Assembly (NCBI RefSeq): GCF_018294505.1
Contig: NC_057814.1
Span: forward strand, 297,893,072-297,957,071
Source of the DNA: Triticum aestivum
Taxonomy: Eukaryota; Streptophyta; Magnoliopsida; Poales; Poaceae
DNA length: 64,000 nt
Direction of reading: 5' to 3'
The number at the start of each line of letters is the position of its first letter. The first letter of the stretch is position 1. Made by a program: the position numbers and the translations under genes. This document shows, piece by piece, positions 19,528-31,137 of this stretch. The notes beneath the pieces are model-generated. The model was given only the letters and a program-made list of their open reading frames with translations. It searched no databases and was not told the origin of the DNA.

Positions 19528-21981
19528 ATAAGCGTGATCCATGGACATAGCACTATAGGTGGAATATAATGGTGGTTGTGGTGAAGACAAAAAGGAGAAG
19601 ATAGTCTCACATCAACTAGGCGTATCAACGGGCTATGGAGATGCCCATCAATAGATATCAATCTAAGTGAGTAGGGATTGCCATGCAACGGATGCACTAG
19701 AGCTATAAAGTGTATGAAAGCTCAAGAAAAGAAACTAAGTGGGTGTGCATCCAACTTGCTTGCTCACGAAGACCTAGGGCAATTTGAGGAAGCCCATCAT
19801 TGGAATATGCAAGCCAAGTTCTATAATGAAAGATTCCCACTAGTATAAAGTAACAACATAGGAGACTCTCTATCATGAAGATCATGGTGCTACTTTGAAG
19901 CACAAGTGTGGTAAAAGGATAGTAGCATTGCCCCTTCTCTCTTTTTCTCTCATTATTTTATTATTTTATTTTCTCTTTTTTTGGCCTTTTTCTTTTTTAT
20001 GGCCTCTTTTCCTTTTTTTATTTTTCGTCCGGAGTCTCATCCCGACATGTGGGGGAATCATAGTCTCCATCATCCTTTCCTCACTGGGACAATGCTCTAA
20101 TAATGATGATCATCACACTTTTATTTACTTACAACTCATGAATTACAACTCGATACTTAGAAAAAAAATGAGACTATATGAATGCCTCCAGCGGTGTACC
20201 GGAATGTGCAATGAATCAAGAGTGACATGTATGAAAGAATTATGAATGGTGGCTTTGCCACAAATACGACATCAACTACATGATCATGCAGAGCAATATG
20301 ACAATGATGAAGCATGTCATAATAAACGAAACAGTGGAAAGTTGCATGGCAATATATCTCGGAATGGCTATGGAAATGCCATAATAGGTAGGTATGGTGG
20401 CTGTTTTGAGGAAGGTATATGGTGGGTGTATGATACCGGCGAAAGGTGCGCGGTATTAGAGAGGCTAGCAATGGTGGAAGGGTGAGAGTGTGTATAATCC
20501 ATGGACTCAACATTAGTCATAAAGAACTCACATACTTATTGCGAAAATCTATTAGTTATCGAAACAAAGTACTACGCGCATGCTGCTAGGGGGATTGATT
20601 GGTAGGAAAAGACAATCGCTCGTCCCCGACCGCCACTCATAAGGAAGACAATCAATAAATAAATCATGCTCCGACTTCATCACATAACGGTTCACCATAC
20701 GTGCATGCTACGGGAATCACAAACTTTAACACAAGTATCTCTCAAATTCACAACTACTCAACTAGCATGACTCTAATATCACCATCTTCATATCTCAAAA
20801 CAATCATAAGGAATCAAACTTCTCATAGTATTCAATGCACTTTATATGAAAGTTTTTATTATATCCCTCTTGGATGCCTATCATATTAGGACTAGTTTCA
20901 TAACCAAAGCAAATTACCATGTTGTTTAGGACTCTCAAAATAATATAATTGAAGCATGAGAGTTCATCTATTTCTTCAAAATAAAACCACTGTCGTGCTC
21001 TAAAAGGATATAAGTGAAACACTAGAGCAAATGACAAACTACTCCGAAAGATATAAGTGGAGATCAATGAGTAGTCGAATAATTATGCAACTATGTGAAG
21101 ACTCTCTAACATTTAAGAATTTCAGATCTTGGTATTTTATTCAAACAGCAAGCAAAACAATAGAAAATAAAATGACGCTCCAAGCAAAACACATATCATG
21201 TGGTGAATAAAAATATAGCTTCAAGTAAAGTTACCGATGAACGAAGACGAAAGAGGGGATGCCTTCCGGGGCATCCCCAAGATTTGGATTTTTGGTGTCC
21301 TTATTTACCTTGGGGTGCCTTAGGCATCCCCAAGCTTAAGCTCTTGCCACTCCTTGTTCCATAATCCATCAAATCCTTACCCAAAACTTGAAAACTTCAC
21401 AACACAAAACTTAACAGAAAATCTCATGAGCTCCGTTAGTATAAGAAAATAAATCACCACTTAGGTACTGTTGTGAACTCATTCTAAATTCATATTGGTG
21501 TAATATCTACTGTATTCCAACTTATCTATGTTCATACCCTCCGATACTACTCATAGATTCATCAAAATAAGCAAACAACAGATAGAAAACAGAATCTGTC
21601 AAAAACAGAATAGTCTGTAGTAATCTGTATCAAACGTATACTTCTGGAACTCAGAAAAATCTGCCAAAATAGGACGACCAAGATAATTTGATTATTGATC
21701 TACTGCAATTGGAATAAGTATTTTATCACTTTCTGGTGATTTTAAACAATTGTTTTCGTGAGCAGAAAGTTTCTGTCCTTTTCAGCAAGATCAAATAATT
21801 ATCATCCAAGAAGGTCCTATAGGTCTTACTTGGCACAAACACTAATTAAAACATAAAACCACATCTAACCAGAGGCTAGATGATTTATTTATTACTAAAC
21901 AGGAAAAAATAAAATTGGGTTGCCTCCCAACAAGCGCTATCGCTTAACGCCCCTAGCTAGGCATGATGATTTCAATGATGC
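19528..21981 (-). other. Internal non-coding region of element B
   Basis: AT-rich DNA without a credible gene. It contains a pyrimidine-rich tract at about 19930-20035 (purine-rich in the element's sense), whose counterpart in element D is 31970-32045, and the paired hairpin module at 21255-21337. The stretch 19700-20650 matches D (31270-32250) in reverse, showing B and D are related. Confidence 0.75.
21255..21337 (-). other. Paired hairpin module in element B
   Basis: 21255-21278 is a perfect 9-bp stem (GGGGATGCC/GGCATCCCC) with a 6-base loop. The adjacent 21310-21334 forms a near-perfect stem. AAGCTTGGGGATGC lies at 21337-21324 on the - strand. The same two-hairpin order is found twice in element E (53091-53174, 53821-53905). 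Confidence 0.7.
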
Positions 21982-22799
21982 TCACATAAAAGATAAGAAT
22001 TGAAACATAAAGAGAGCATCATGAAGAATATGACTAGCACATTTAAGTCTAACCCACTTCCTATGCATAGGGATTTTGTGATCAAACAACTTATGGGAAC
22101 AATAATCAACTAACATAGGAAGGCAAAACAAGCATAACTTCAAAACTTTAAGCACATAGAGAGGAAACTTGATATTATTGCAATTCCTACAAGCATATGT
22201 TCCTCCCTCATAATAATTTTCAGTAGCATCATGAATGAATTCAACAATATAACCATCACATAAAGCATTATTCTCATGATGCACAAGCATAAAAAATTTA
22301 TTACTCTCCACATAAGCAAATTTCTTCTCATGAATAATAGTGGGAGCAAACTCAACAAAATAATTATCATGTGAGGCATAATCCAATTGAAAACTAAAAT
22401 CATGATGACAAGTTTTATGGTTATCATTATTCTTTATAGCATACGTGTCATCACAATAATCATCATAAATAGGAGGCATGCTTTCATCGTAATAAATTTG
22501 CACATCAAAACTTGGGGGACTAAACAAATCATCTTCATCAAACATAGCATCCCCAAGCTTGTGGCTTTGCATATCATTAGCATCATGGGTATTCAATCAT
22601 GCTCATCATTCACATATTTTATGCCAAGCATTCTATGTAATTCTTCTTCTAGTACCTGAGCACAATTTTCCTTTCCAGCATTTTCACGAAAGATATTAAA
22701 AGATGAAGCGTATGAGGCACCCTTAATTCCATTTTTTTGTAGTTTTCTTTTATAAACTAAACTAGTGATAAAACAAGAAACTAAAAGATTCGATTGCAA
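21982..22799 (-). pseudogene. Conserved acidic ORF of the Athila-like element (B copy, frameshifted)
   Basis: Two overlapping - strand frames (22799-22593 and 22596-21982) together match the 300-residue ORF of element E at 35948-36850: EEELHRMLGIK, then NTHDANDMQSHKLGDAMF, PPIYDDYCDD, and a C-terminal cysteine/hydrophobic part ending in FQFLSFM. A frameshift lies at about 22590-22600. Relative to E a stretch of roughly 65-70 residues between two YDDY repeats is absent, consistent with loss by recombination between the repeats. I do not recognise a domain, and gag and pol are absent nearby. That two elements keep it suggests past selection. Function unknown. Confidence 0.6.
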
Positions 22800-22830
22800 G
22801 AACTAAATATATACCTTCAAGCACTCACCT

Positions 22831-22847
22831 CCCCGGCAATGGCGCCA
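22831..22847 (-). promoter_or_regulatory. Primer binding site, tRNA-Asp (element B)
   Basis: The - strand TGGCGCCATTGCCGGGG is complementary, with one mismatch, to the 3' end of plant tRNA-Asp (CCCCGGCAACGGCGCCA, from memory). It lies about 10 bases beyond the 5' LTR. This primer is characteristic of Athila elements. Confidence 0.8.
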
Positions 22848-22857
22848 GAAAAGAGCT

Positions 22858-24544
22858 TGATGACTACTACGCAACCTTCTTCTTGTAGACGTTGTTGGGC
22901 CTCCAAGTGCAGAGGTTTGTAGAACAGTAGCAAATTTCCCTCAAGTGGATGACCTAAGGATTATCAATCCGTGGGAGGCGTAGGTTGAAGATGGTCTCTC
23001 TCAAACAACCCTGTAACCAAATAACAAAGAGTCTCTTGTGTCCCCAACACACCCAATACAATGGTAAATTGTATAGGTGCACTAGTTCGGCAAAGAGATG
23101 GTGATACAAGTGCAATATGGATGGTAGATATAGGTTTTTGTAATCTGAAAATATAAAAACAGCAAGGTAACTAATGATAAAAGTGAGCAGAAACGGTATT
23201 GCAATGCTAGGAAACAAGGCCTAGGGTTCATACTTTCACTAGTGCAAGTTCTCTCAACAATAATAACATAATTGGATCATATAAATATCCCTCAACATGC
23301 AACAAAGAGTCACTCCAAAGTCACTAATAGTGGAGAACAAACGAAGAGATTATGGTAGGCTACGACCACCTCAAAGTTATCCTTTCTGATCGATCTATTC
23401 AAGAATCCATAGTAAAATAACACGAAGCTATTCTTTCCGTTCGATCTATCATAGAGTTAGTACTAGAATAACACCTTAAGACACAAATCAACCAAAACCC
23501 TAATGTCACCTAGATACTCCAATGTCACCTCAAGTATCCGTGGGTATGATTATACGATATGCATCACACAATCTCAGGTTCATCTATTCAACCAACACAA
23601 AGAACTTCAAAGAGTGCCCCAAAGTTTCTACCGAAGAGTGAAGACAAAAACATGTGCCAACCCCTATGCATAAGTTCACCAGGTCACGGAACCCGCAAGT
23701 TGATCACCAAAACATACATCAAGTGAATCACGTGATATCCCATTGTCAACACAGATAAGCACATGCAAGACATACATAAAGTGTTCTCAAATCCTTAAAG
23801 ACTCAATCCGATAAGATCACTTCAAAGGGAAAACTCAATCCATTACAAGAGTGTAGAGGGGGAGAAACATCATAAGATCCAACTATAATAGCAAAGCTCG
23901 CGATACATCAAGATCGTGCCAAATCAAGAACACGAGAGAGAGAGATCAAACACATTGCTACTCGTACATACCCTCAGCCCCGAGGGTGAACTACTCCCTC
24001 CTCGTCATGGAGAGCGTCGGGATGATGAAGATGGCCACCGGTGAGGGATCCCCCCTCCGGCAGAGTGCTAGAACAGGGTCCCGATTGGTTTTTGGTGGCT
24101 ACAGAGGCTTGCGGCGGTGGAACTCCCGATCTGTTCTGCTCCCCGATGTTTTTAGGGTATATGGATATATATAGGCGAAAGAAGTCGGTCAGGGGAGCCA
24201 TGAGGGGCCCACGAGGGTGGGGCGCGCGCCCAGGAGGTAGGGCGCGCCTCCCTGCCTCGTGGCTTCCTCGAAGCTTCCCTGACGTCTACTCCAAGTCTCC
24301 TGGATTGCTTCCGTTCCAAAAATAACTCTCCCGAAGGTTTCATTCCATTTGGACTCCGTTTGATATTCCTTTTCTTCGAAACACTGAAATAGGCAAGAAA
24401 ACAACATTTTGGGCTGGGCCTCCGGTTAATAGGTTAGTCCCAAAAATAATATAGAAGTGTATAATAAAGCTCATTAAACATCCAAAAGAGATAATATAAT
24501 AGCATGGAACAATCAAAAATTATAGATACATTGGAGACGTATCA
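22858..24544 (-). repeat. 5' LTR of element B
   Basis: About 1.69 kb on the - strand, from TGATACGTCTCC at 24544 to about 22858 just before the primer site. It matches the truncated 3' LTR at 420-1881 closely. It directly abuts pol of element C at 24545. Confidence 0.88.
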
Positions 24545-26098
24545 CAGGGCTGGCTGGGGCTGATGGTACATTTACAAACAGTGCCACCCTCGATGACAAA
24601 TAGGAAAGCGCACTCGTTGCCTTCCCGCAGATGAATGTCGATGTGTTTGCTTGGCAACCATCTGACATCCCCGGTGTTCCCAGGGAGGTAATCGAGCACC
24701 ACCTTGCTGTCTGCCCACATGCCCGACCCGTGAAGCAGAAGGTCCGGAAGCAAGCTTTGGAGCGGCAGCAGTTCATTGCCGAGGAGATCAAGAAACTTGA
24801 GGCAGCTGGTTTGGTCAGATGGGTATTGCATCAAGCATGGTTAGAAAATCCACTGGTGGTACGAAAGGCTAATGGGAAAATGGAGGCTTTGCATAGATTT
24901 CACGGATCTAAACAAAGCATGCCCGAAGGACCCGTTCCCCTTGCCGCGCATCAACCAGATTGTGAATTCCACCTCCAAGTGTGACCTGCTTTCCTTCCTG
25001 GATGCCTACTCTAGATACCACCAGATCTTCATGTCCAAAGAAGACGAAGAGAAGACCGCATTCATAACCCCATGCGGCACGTACTACATTGTACGGATGC
25101 CCTTTGTGTTGAAGAGTGCCAGATCCACTTTTGCAAGAGCAGTACAGATTGGCTTTGAGTCCCAGCTGCAATGATATATTGAAGCTTACATGGATGATAT
25201 ACTGGTCAAGACCAAGGACAGATTGACTCTCATTCAGGACTTGGAAGAGACCTTTACAAATCTGCGCAAGATCAACTTGAAGCTGAACCCGCAGAAGTGT
25301 GTGTTTGGCGTTCCTTCCCGCAAGCTGCTTGGCTTGTTTGTCTCCCACCTGATGATAGAGGCCAACCCCGACAAGATCAAAGCTATCGAGCAGATTCAAG
25401 CACCCAAGACAGTTAAAGACATGAGACGTTTGACTGGATGTGTTGTCGCGCTGATTAGGTTCACTTCCAAGTCTGCCAAGCGTGCCTTGCCATTCTTCAA
25501 AATCTTGAAGAAGCCAGGACCCATTGAGTGGACCCCGGAGGCAGACGTTGCGCTACAATATTTGAAGACCTACCTTTCCTCTGTTCCCACCTTAGTCGCT
25601 CCTAAACCACAAGAGCCGTTGCTGCTATATTTAGCAGCGACCAATCAAGTGGTTAGCACAGCACTGGTGGCACAGCGGGAGGTAGATGAAGCAATAGCCG
25701 ACACCGCCGTCCCCTCTAGAGAGGAAAGTGAACCCGTCCCGGCAAGGTCAGATGCAGATCAAGACAAGGAAGTGCAGGGTAGCGGAGGCAATTCCAAGAT
25801 CGCGGCAAGGAAGAAGGTGGTGCAGCGCCCAGTTTACTTCGTCAGCTCCCTGCTGCAGGGGGCTTGGTTGAGGTACTCTGGCATGCAAAAGTTGATTTTT
25901 GGCCTCATCATGGCCTCAAGGAAATTGCGCCACTACTTCCAAGCCCAGGAGATCACGGTTGTCACCCGCTTCCCCTTACAACGCATACTCCGAAACCCCG
26001 AGGCCACTGGCAGAATTGTTGAATGGGCTTTGGAGTTATCCGGCTTTGGTTTGAAGTTTGAAAGCACGTCAACTATTCAGAGCAGAGCACTAGCATAG
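24545..26098 (+). pseudogene. Protease end, reverse transcriptase and first RNase H of element C
   Basis: Decayed pol. The protease tail ends in an in-frame TAG at 24601 in the same AAATAGGAAAGCGC context as element A. RT follows: VFAWQPSDIPGVPREV, then a frameshift near 24875-24890 after KANGK, then LCIDFTDLNKACPKDPFPLP, FLDAYSRYHQ and YMDDILVKT. A TGA at 25172 precedes the YMDD segment by a few codons, and a TAG at 26096 ends the frame. The connected RNase H (about 25500-26090) lacks its first catalytic Asp (LLYLAATNQ) as in A. Order and spacing agree with A's pol. Protein similarity to A is clear but moderate, so A and C are different families of the same clade. Confidence 0.85.
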
Positions 26099-26677
26099 TT
26101 CATTGCGGAGTGGACGCCTACCCCTGATGAAGAAGTGCTGGAGACAGTCATCCCCGGCAAGGAAGCGCCCTGGATCATGTACTTTGATGGTTCCTTCTCC
26201 CTACAAGGTGCAGGAGCTGGCGTGCTTCTCATTGCTCGCACTGGGGAGCACCTCAAGTACGTCGTTCAAATGCATTTTCCTTGGGAGAAGGCTACCAACA
26301 ACACTACAGAGTACGAAGGGCTCCTTGCAGGGCTCAGAATTGCAACAGAACTGGGAATCAAGAAGCTGATCATCCGTGGAGATTCACAACTTGTGGTGAG
26401 ACAAGTGAACAAGGATTACCAAAGCCCATTGATGGAGGCATACATCGAGGAAGTGACAAAGTTGGAGGAGCGCTTTGACGGATTGCAAACAGAGCACGTG
26501 CCACATGCAAAAAATAGCATTGCTAATCATCTGTCAAAGTGCGCTGCGCAAAAACTCCCTTTGGAACCAGGGACTTTTGTTATCCATCTAACTCAACCCT
26601 TCGTATCCCCGGCAACAATGGCCATAAAAGAGGAGGAAACTCGACTCCAGCAAGCCTCTCCCGGCAGGGCTTCTTGA
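26099..26677 (+). pseudogene. Archaeal-type RNase H remnant of element C
   Basis: It follows the previous segment in the same frame after the TAG at 26096. It shows YFDGSFSLQGAGAG, TTEYEGLLAGL, IRGDSQLVVRQVN and a final AKNSIANHLS. The first three catalytic acids are intact; the fourth position (AANxLS/AADALS in relatives) is changed to IANHLS. This second RNase H is typical of Tat-clade elements. The frame ends at 26677 and the integrase continues in other frames. Confidence 0.8.
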
Positions 26678-28052
26678 AGCCCCTGGCGGAGAGCTTGGTC
26701 AGAACAACTCCCCTTCAATCGGTAAGCTGCACCCTCCCGCCCAACCACCAACGGTTGAGGCGTGCGCTCCCGTGAATGAGGAGGTGCACTGGTCCTCGTT
26801 GTCGAGCCTCAGGCTCCAACTTGGGCACGACACATTGTCCGTTTCCCCCAAACAGGAGAACTTCTCGAAGAGCAAAAATAAGCTGAAAGAGTAGCTCGGA
26901 GGGCCAGTATGTATCAGTTCATCGACAACACGCTATACAGAAGAAGGCATGATGGTGTGAAATTGAAGTGCATTTGCAAGGAAGAAGGAAAGGAATTGCT
27001 GGCAGAGATACACAAGGGTATGTGCGGCTCCCACATCGGATCAAGGCCTTGGTTGGGAAAGCTTTTCGGCAAGGTTTCTACTGGCCCATAGCCCTCCAAG
27101 CCGTAATCGAGCTAGTCACCAAGTGTGAAGCCTGCCAGTTCCACTCCAAGAATATCCATCAGCCTGCACAAGCTCTCCAACGATCCCTTTGTCATGGCCA
27201 TTTTCGGTCGGGGGGCTTGACATCTTGGGCCCCTTCCACCGTGCTACCGGGGGCTTTGAATTCTTGTTCGTTGCAATCGAAAAGTTTACAAAGTGGCCGG
27301 AAGTGGAGCCTGTGAGGAAGGTAACCGCACAGTCAGCTATCAAGTTCTTGAAGGATTGGTGTGCCGCTTCGGGGTCCCTGCCTGAATCATCACCGACAAT
27401 GGCACCCAATTCACAAGCCGCGCCTTCATGCAATACGTTCATGCCCTCGGAATCAAGATCTCATTTGCCTCTATTGCCCATCCAAGGAGCAATGGACAAG
27501 CTGAGAGGGTGAACACTGAAGTGCTGCGAGGACTCAAGACAAGAACATTTGATCAGTTGCAGAAGTGTGGCCGGCTATGGATCGATGAGCTGCCGGTGGT
27601 TCTTTGGTCCCTCCGTATGACACCAAATCGAGCTACCGGGCAGACTCCCTTCTCCCTAGTCTATGGGCCAGAAGCAGTTATCCCCACGGAACTCATATAC
27701 GAATCACCTTAGGTACTTGCCTATGATGAAGTAGCACAAGAATAGCACCGGCATGACGACGCTTTGCTACTTGAGGAGAACCGTCTCTGGGCTGCTACGC
27801 GTGCTGCACTACCAGCAAGCCCTGCATCGCTATCACAGCCGCAGGGTTCATGCCCAGAGTTTTGAGGAGGTGACCTTGTCCTTAGGTGCGTTCAGTCTGC
27901 CAAGGGTACAAACAAGTTGACACCGAAGAGGGAAGGCCCTTACCAAGTAGTACGAGTCATCAGACCCGGCGCAGTCCGTCTAGAGACCGGAGATGGCATC
28001 CAGTTGCAAAACTCATGGAACATTGAGCATCTCCGTAAGTTCTACCCGTAAG
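26678..28052 (+). pseudogene. Integrase remnant of element C
   Basis: Pieces lie in at least three frames: LYRRRHDGVKLKC at 26930, the zinc-ligand region (EIHKGMCGSH and KCEACQFH) around 27005-27145, the catalytic core with GGLDILGPF (27215), FTKWPEVEPV, a decayed ITDNGT region (about 27388), ISFASIAHPRSNGQAERVN (about 27455-27515) and PVVLWSLRMTPNRATGQTPF (about 27590-27650). The tail ends in NIEHLRKFYP at about 28050. Several frameshifts and stops (27716, 27744) show it is dead. Confidence 0.82.
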
Positions 28053-30265
28053 GCGCGCCTGTCAGGCCCTGCCCGATAGCCACCCTTTTGTACAAGCTTT
28101 GCCGAAGTTGCATGTAACCCTTTGTGCAAAGACAGGCGCAGACCCTGAGCAACAGAGAAACAAACGAAGCGCTGGGGGCCCCAAAGAAGATTGCATGCAT
28201 GCATAAGCATATCATGAGCATAGCATGATCATGTAGATAAGATCGCATGTGGCATCATTTTCATCTGCACTAAGCTGCAGGGTTCTTACCGTGGACTTGG
28301 TCCCGAAGAAAAGAAGAGAAGACAAGCCTACATTGCGATCCCCAGCAAGCCAAACAGATAAGTTCTTTCTTATCCATACGTGTTCTGTAAGTGAAATTTG
28401 TGCATATGAAAACCTCGCCACCTCGAAACATACGTGCTCCCATCCTTTGACTCAAATGTTGCTTCGGTCAGGATGGTCACAGTGGCCTTTGACGGAAAAG
28501 GCTTGGCGGGGGGCTGGTCCCTCTTTTTGGTTTTGTGCCCGGCAGGCCTAGCCCAGCGGCAACAAACTGAGGGTACTGGCAGGATAGCCTGCCAGGGAAA
28601 ACTTGTTTACTTGAATGTATAGAGGCATTTCACCTCTGCATGGATATCATACATGCACAAGCGCCCAGCAGAGCTTGTCTTTTTCATTAATATGCTGATA
28701 AGAAAGTACAGATCTTACAAAACACAAACATGGGTAAAGAAGATTACATAATTTAGACTAAAGTTTGGCAAGTGCCTACATATTTTAGATTGAAAAAAGA
28801 TAAGTGCCACGTAATCCCCTTTCTTGTCCCTCTCCTCCTGGGCACTGCGGTGGGAGGTGAAGAGGGCAAAAGGAGTGCCTGAGTAGATGCCCGACCTGAT
28901 CCTGTCAGGACCTGCCAGGCGCAGCCTGACAAGATCGGGAGTGGCGAGGCTGCGAAGTACGAGGATGGAGGGAGCAGCTCGGCGATGCCCTGGCCAGCAC
29001 CCCCAAGGCCAGCAAGAATCCCCAGCACTAGCACCAATGGGAAGGGCCACCGGAGCTCAGCTGGAAGACTACTGGAGTAGGCGAAGGCACCAAGAGAGCG
29101 ACCCCCTCCCCAGCGACCGCCTCGGAGAGGCCGGTGATGATGGTGCCGGGGAGGTAGGGGAAGAGCGGAAAGACGAGGCAGCGGGCCGGCAATACGAGAC
29201 GAAGGTGTCGGTGCCATCGTACTCTGACCTGACGCCGTGCCACCCGCCTTCTCTGTCTTCCCTCGCTTTTTCTCCATCATCACCGCTCCAAGGAGACGCC
29301 GGACGCTCGGCCCGTCACATTCCCCGGAGAAGCAGCTGACGACCACGACGTCCAAGGCGCGCATGGAGCACTGCTCCCCACCTTGGCAGGCAGGAAGGCG
29401 CCACCGTCTTCAGCATCAACCCCGGCTCCGCTGGAAGCAGCAGTGCTGGAATTTCCAATGATACCGAGCACTGCATCCCAGACGGGCACCGGAAGCCCCG
29501 AGAGCCTCGTCGTCAGGACAACGAGCCTCGGCGGCTCGCAGCAAGGAGTAGCACTCCCCGCCTGATAGCCGGCTCGAATAGGGGAGACGAGCGTTTCTCC
29601 ATTCCGGAGAAGCGTGACACCTCCCACACTGCGGATGGCTCGGCGCCCACATCTCCAACCACCACATCCCCTTAGGCCCCGGACCAGACTCACTCTCCAG
29701 GCATCAACACGAGCATTCGGCATCATCGACCCTAAACTAGAGCACGGGGCCTGGCCCCAGTTTCTTCCTCTCAACATAACAAGAAGAAGGCAGGGAATGG
29801 GGGAGGAGAAGTGTGTGGATGACCACTTCTGCTCCTCCCACCCCCTCTTTTATAGGCGGACTTGGGCTGGGGGTTGATCCCTCGGTGGGTAACCACCATC
29901 CCTGTTCACCAACCCAAGAAGACCGGGTCCCTGCCATGGCGCTCTCTCCGCACCACGTGCCCCCATTACCTACCCCACTCAATGCATGCAACATACGTGG
30001 CAAAGGATAAGGGCGTGGTGGTAAGAGTGAATTGGCAATTACTCCCCCGTGTGCTAAAGTCATTCACAGGACATTATAGAGATGGCCCCACTACAATTGG
30101 CCTTACACGACGCATGGGAAAACTGGAAACTGATCCAAGCTCAGTTTAATGAAGAAGCAAAGAAGATCTCAAAGGACAAGCTACCACCGCCCTCTTGCCT
30201 GTGTACTAGATAGGGCCTACCCCGACGACGCCTGACAGCGTGTTCAGGTTAGGACCGGGGGCTCC
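28053..30265 (+). other. Region between pol and 3' LTR of element C
   Basis: No sense-strand gene. It is AT/GC mixed up to about 28800, then GC-rich up to about 29850. On the - strand there is a possible decayed gene with its own TATA box (see 28753-29854), an arrangement like that of element A. Nothing else recognisable. Confidence 0.6.
28753..29854 (-). pseudogene. Possible antisense gene of element C, decayed
   Basis: On the - strand TATAAAAG at 29854-29847 is followed about 70 bp later by ATG 29777, opening a 165-codon frame to 29280. A second frame of 203 codons (29364-28753) overlaps it by 85 bp in another phase. It contains PFPLVLVLGILAGLGGAGQG, a hydrophobic stretch, and several alanine/serine-rich parts. 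I recognise no domain and can confirm no splice sites. The case rests on the promoter-like layout and the position, matching the antisense gene of element A. It may equally be chance frames in GC-rich DNA. Confidence 0.3.
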
Positions 30266-31137
30266 TGTCAGTGCAACAAACCCCAGGTGTGTTGCCCAGA
30301 CTGTACATAGGCTTAAGAGCAAGGTTGCAACGTCCAAGAGTAGACCAAGTAGAAGAGATCAGCGGATCAAGAAGACCAAGTCAAGCTAAAGGAGCAAGAT
30401 ACCACTATGGAAAAACCTCCCTTGCCGGGCAGGCGAGCCTGGCGAGGTCGAGGTTGCCCCGAATACAAGTCTCAAGACTTTCCCGGCAGGCCTGCCGAGC
30501 AAGATGAGGGCGGACTACCACGCCAAGACTCCGCCGCTCCACCTCACAGTAATGCAAGTCATCGATCGGTGCGGTGTCGAGCCCCCAAGTGACTAAGTGG
30601 CTATTATTTGGCACGTGGTAGCCACTTCCTAAGGAAATCACCTCCAAATGACACATGTTCAGAGACTTGTCACGTAGGTAGGCGAGAAGGTGGCCGAACG
30701 GCCCAGCAAGGCTTGTCGGGCTGCTCTACGATGTGACACTAAGCGGCGCATTTAATGCGCCTTGTCCTGTCTGCAGAGTAAGGTATGATAGCACTGTTTG
30801 CTATCTAATCAGTGCACAATGACTGATTTGCCCTTGTGGTGACCCCTTGATCTATAAAAAGATTCGGACCCTTGTACACTCATACACGCGTAGCTGCTCT
30901 CGCCCCGAGGCAACCCTGCTGGGCTAGAGCGACATGTCTCCACCACGGTCCTCTCATCAATCCACCAAAGTGGGAGTAGGGTTTTATGCCTCGCGGCGGC
31001 CCGAACCTGGGTAAAAAATGCTCGTGTGATCTCTGTCGTGCTGCTCCGTGCCCTCCGCTCTTTGTGAAATGTGCTCTTCCCCCTGCTGAACCACAAGGGG
31101 CTGATGGCCCCATAGGTGGCTGTGCTTTCCCACGACA
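30266..31137 (+). repeat. 3' LTR of element C
   Basis: 872 bp from TGTCAGTGCAAC to CCCACGACA, preceded by the purine-rich AGGACCGGGGGCTCC (30251-30265). TATAAAAA at 30853-30860 is the likely promoter TATA. Element D DNA resumes right after it; AATAT (31138-31142) would be the right target duplication, but the left copy is outside the window. Confidence 0.75.

Larger units (their letters stand above)
420..24544 (-). mobile_element. Element B: Athila-like non-autonomous LTR retrotransposon, split by element A
   Basis: On the - strand this element reads: 5' LTR 24544-22858, primer binding site 22847-22831, internal region 22830-19528, then element A inserted (2262-19527), the rest of the internal region 2261-1882 ending in a polypurine tract, and a 3' LTR 1881-420. 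The terminus TGATACGTCTCC starts both LTRs. The 3' LTR lacks about 235 bp at its far end, where it abuts the gag remnant of C. There is no recognisable gag or pol. The tRNA-Asp primer site is the one known from Athila elements. It is inserted in C; a 5-bp duplication cannot be seen because one end is deleted. Confidence 0.85.
1..31137 (+). mobile_element. Element C: Tat-type Ty3/Gypsy retrotransposon, 5' part missing, split by element B
   Basis: C is inferred from three pieces in order on the + strand: gag remnant 1-410, protease end/RT/RNase H/integrase remnant 24545-28052, and a 3' region ending in an LTR at 30266-31137. Element B, with A and a solo LTR inside it, occupies 420-24544. Between gag and pol the protease region is missing, so B's arrival was followed by a deletion. 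The second, archaeal-type RNase H with a YFDGS motif is typical of the Tat clade. C sits in element D, because Athila-like internal DNA resumes immediately after its LTR at 31138. The left LTR is outside the window, so the target duplication cannot be checked. Confidence 0.75.

Noticed and set aside
19895..20245. Hydrophobic 116-codon frame
   Set aside because: Its leucine/phenylalanine run is the translation of the pyrimidine-rich tract of element B, and the frame is not kept in element D.
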